Positions 62,165 through 64,000 of a stretch of DNA of 64,000 nt are shown piece after piece; position 1 is the stretch's first letter; each line of letters opens with the position of its first letter. A program made the translations under genes and the position numbers. The stretch is taken from the NCBI RefSeq assembly GCF_014932895.1, contig NZ_JACYOF010000017.1, forward strand, positions 1 through 64,000. Direction: 5' to 3'. This DNA comes from Bacillus thuringiensis (GTDB lineage: Bacteria; Bacillota; Bacilli; Bacillales; Bacillaceae_G). A model generated the notes under the pieces. That model was not told where the DNA came from. It saw nothing but the letters and a program-made list of their open reading frames with translations, and did no database searches.

Positions 62165-63262
62165 TTGACACTTGAAATATTAGATAATTTTAACATAAAG
62201 CAGTTTCAGAATGATTTAATTGGTTGGTTTGAAAAAGAGCAACGTGACTTACCATGGCGAAAAAATAAAGATCCATACCGCGTTTGGGTTTCTGAAATTA
62301 TGTTACAGCAAACAAGGGTAGAAGCTGTAAAACCATATTACGCAAATTTTATGGGGAAGTTTCCTACGCTTGAAGCATTAGCAAATGCCGATGATGAAGA
62401 AGTATTAAAAGCATGGGAAGGTTTAGGATATTATTCTAGAGCACGCAATTTACATGCGGCAGTAAAAGAGGTAAAAGAAGTATACGGCGGGCTAGTACCG
62501 AATGATGTAAAGAAAATTGAAAAATTAAAAGGAGTCGGACCATATACAAAAGGTGCCATTTTAAGTATTGCATATGGTATACCAGAACCAGCAGTTGACG
62601 GAAATGTTATGCGTGTATTATCTCGTATTTTATCAGTGTGGGATGACATTGCAAAACCAAAGACTAGAAAAGTATTTGAAGAGATTGTGCGTGAAATCAT
62701 TTCAACAGAAAATCCATCTTATTTTAATCAAGGATTGATGGAATTAGGTGCCCTAATTTGTATTCCTAAAAATCCATCGTGCTTACTTTGTCCTGTACGT
62801 GAGCATTGCAGGGGGTATGCTGAGGGTGTTCAAAAAGAATTGCCAGTAAAAAGTAAAGCGAAGGCTCCTAAAATGGTACCACTTGTTGCGGGAGTACTTC
62901 AAACTGAAGATGGTCGTTACGTCATTAATAAACGTCCAAGTACAGGATTACTAGCTAATATGTGGGAGTTTCCGAATATTGAACTTGGCGGAGGAATACG
63001 GAATCAGAAGGAACAGCTTTTAGATTATATGAAAGAAAAATTTGAGCTCTCGGTTTCCATTGATGAATATGCAATGAATGTACAACATACGTTTACACAT
63101 CGCACCTGGGATATATTTGTATTTTACGGAAAAGTATCGGGTGATATTGAGGAAACAGATACAGTGAAATTTGTATCGAAAGAAGCATTTGAACAGTTAC
63201 CTTTCTCGAAGTCGCATCGCACTATTTACGAAAATTGTGTTGAGAAGATCACAATGCAATAA
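62165..63262 (+). CDS. mutY: A/G-specific adenine glycosylase MutY
   Basis: 365 aa, TTG start with GAGGAGG 7 nt upstream. [12 protein letters not shown] (catalytic Glu), Hh[14 protein letters not shown], catalytic Asp in [10 protein letters not shown], [4Fe-4S] ligands [17 protein letters not shown], and a C-terminal NUDIX-like domain that reads 8-oxoG ([14 protein letters not shown]). Removes adenine mispaired with 8-oxoguanine. Confidence 0.95.
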   Translation: MTLEILDNFNIKQFQNDLIGWFEKEQRDLPWRKNKDPYRVWVSEIMLQQTRVEAVKPYYANFMGKFPTLEALANADDEEVLKAWEGLGYYSRARNLHAAVKEVKEVYGGLVPNDVKKIEKLKGVGPYTKGAILSIAYGIPEPAVDGNVMRVLSRILSVWDDIAKPKTRKVFEEIVREIISTENPSYFNQGLMELGALICIPKNPSCLLCPVREHCRGYAEGVQKELPVKSKAKAPKMVPLVAGVLQTEDGRYVINKRPSTGLLANMWEFPNIELGGGIRNQKEQLLDYMKEKFELSVSIDEYAMNVQHTFTHRTWDIFVFYGKVSGDIEETDTVKFVSKEAFEQLPFSKSHRTIYENCVEKITMQ

Positions 63263-63267
63263 AAGAT

Positions 63268-63304
63268 AAAAACGTGTTCTAAAATTTTGGAACACGTTTT
63301 TTTA
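63268..63304 (+). terminator. Terminator after mutY
   Basis: AAAACGTGTTC / GAACACGTTTT followed by Ts. Confidence 0.88.
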
Positions 63305-63355
63305 TTTGTACGCTGAGTTTAAAGAGCCTAGTAGTTATACTGATTACAGTTTTAT

Positions 63356-63514
63356 TTTATCCCGCTATTTGCGGACAGTAAGACTCCTACCTCAAAATTC
63401 GGCTGGAGCAAAGAAGTGAGGTGGGAGATCAACTGCCCGTAAACGTCCGATTGGTTCAACTAATAATCAGTGGAGGATGAACAAAAACCTCCACTGATTA
63501 AAGTTTCACTTTAT
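63356..63514 (+). repeat. bcr1 repeat, full length (159 bp) overlapping a stop codon
   Basis: TTTATCCCGCTATTTGCGGA to GTTTCACTTTAT. The last TTTAT (63510-63514) contains the TAA of the minus-strand small gene (63511-63513). Confidence 0.9.
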
Positions 63515-63687
63515 AATCCGCCCCGTGATTCGATTTCTTTCACAATTTCTTTATAAATCGTTTGTCCTTCTACATTTAGATAAGGCATAATTTGCTGAAA
63601 TGAGTGATGAAAATGAGCTAATTCATTTTTTCTCCATTCATTTTTTGAAATCATTGTTAGTTCAGTTATGTCACGTCCAGTGTACAT
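63511..63687 (-). CDS. Small conserved protein between mutY and sspE (yfhS position)
   Basis: 58 aa: MYTGRDITELTMISKNEWRK, NELAHFHHSFQQIMPYLNVE, GQTIYKEIVKEIESRGGL. ATG with GGAGGTGG 6 nt upstream. Unrecognised beyond its location, which corresponds to yfhS in B. subtilis. Its stop lies within a bcr1 end. Confidence 0.7.
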   Translation of the reverse strand: MYTGRDITELTMISKNEWRKNELAHFHHSFQQIMPYLNVEGQTIYKEIVKEIESRGGL

Positions 63688-63811
63688 GTTTCCACCTCCA
63701 TCATCTGTAGTTTGAATGAGTAATAAGAGATATATGCAGGAATTAAAAAAAGAAAATTACGGATAGCTTCTAAGTGAATTGGTTACATTATTAATTGTGG
63801 AGGTGAGAAAG

Positions 63812-64000
63812 ATGAGTAAAAAACAACAAGGTTATAACAAGGCAACTTCTGGCGCTAGCATTCAAAGTGCAAATGCTAGTTATGGTACAGAGTTTGCAAC
63901 TGAAACAAATGTACAATCAGTAAAACAAGCAAACGCACAATCAGAAGCGAAGAAAGCACAAGCTTCTGGTGCGCAAAGTGCAAATGCTAGTTATGGTACA
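63812..64000 (+). CDS. sspE: Gamma-type small acid-soluble spore protein (3' truncated by window edge)
   Basis: First 63 residues: [20 protein letters not shown], then repeats of [15 protein letters not shown] and QSANASYGT with Gln/Ala/Asn richness. This is the amino-acid store of the spore core, degraded by GPR during germination. ATG with GGAGGTGAG upstream. The C-terminal repeat is beyond the window. Confidence 0.95.
   Translation, partial: MSKKQQGYNKATSGASIQSANASYGTEFATETNVQSVKQANAQSEAKKAQASGAQSANASYGT

Overview
The window is AT-rich (roughly 35% GC by eye) chromosomal DNA from a Bacillus cereus-group organism (B. cereus/anthracis/thuringiensis type). Evidence: strong Shine-Dalgarno sites with ATG/GTG/TTG starts, spore genes (sspK, gamma-type SASP, ytaF), gene order that follows the B. 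subtilis yce, yfk, yfj and yfh blocks, and about ten copies of the cereus-group bcr1 repeat (ends TTTAT...TTTAT). No prophage, plasmid, IS element or CRISPR array is visible.

Layout. 1-2050: 3' part of a cell-wall hydrolase with near-identical SH3b repeats. 2300-8184: TerD/TerC/TelA stress operon (yceCDEFGH). 8183-17645: Ca2+ P-type ATPase, yfkK-yfkJ-yfkI-yfkH, an SPC-type metal ATPase, a DMT exporter and a YhhN protein. 18166-23923: signal peptidase I, a large TPR/dynamin-like protein with degraded GTPase motifs, DedA, a small EamA transporter under a Fur box, and a PNPOx-like protein. 24104-33340: Ca2+/H+ antiporter, YfkD, radical SAM YfkAB, class I fumarase, PdaA, AlkA-like glycosylase, RNA m5U methyltransferase, TruA. 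33394-42440: a sigma-54 activator facing a sigma-54 promoter that drives a lipoyl-like peptide and an amino-acid permease, then ytaF, glsA and a GlcNAc PTS. 42706-50138: a beta-lactamase-fold hydrolase, two small Sm-like proteins and a tight four-gene glycan operon (double GT2, nucleotide-sugar dehydrogenase, epimerase, double GT2). 50605-55233: anaerobic pflBA and ugtP. 55270-56632: a DnaA-box cluster and a pseudo-tRNA with a Fur box. 56633-64000: the yfh/recX/mutY block ending in sspE.

How the parts work together. Envelope and metal/stress homeostasis dominate: Ter proteins, Ca2+, Fe-type and H+/Ca2+ transporters, glycolipid synthesis (UgtP), spore cortex modification (PdaA) and a probable surface-polysaccharide operon. 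Regulation readable from sequence includes two Fur boxes, a PerR-like box, cre sites, a Rex-like box before pflB and a sigma-54 promoter with upstream repeats.

The least-explained items are the four-domain glycosyltransferase operon, the pseudo-tRNA whose 3' half is also the left arm of a terminator, the DnaA-box cluster, the sigma-54 lipoyl/permease unit, the dynamin-like pseudo-GTPase and bcr1 copies that overlap stop codons or supply C-terminal codons. Literature statements are from memory, and no database search was run.
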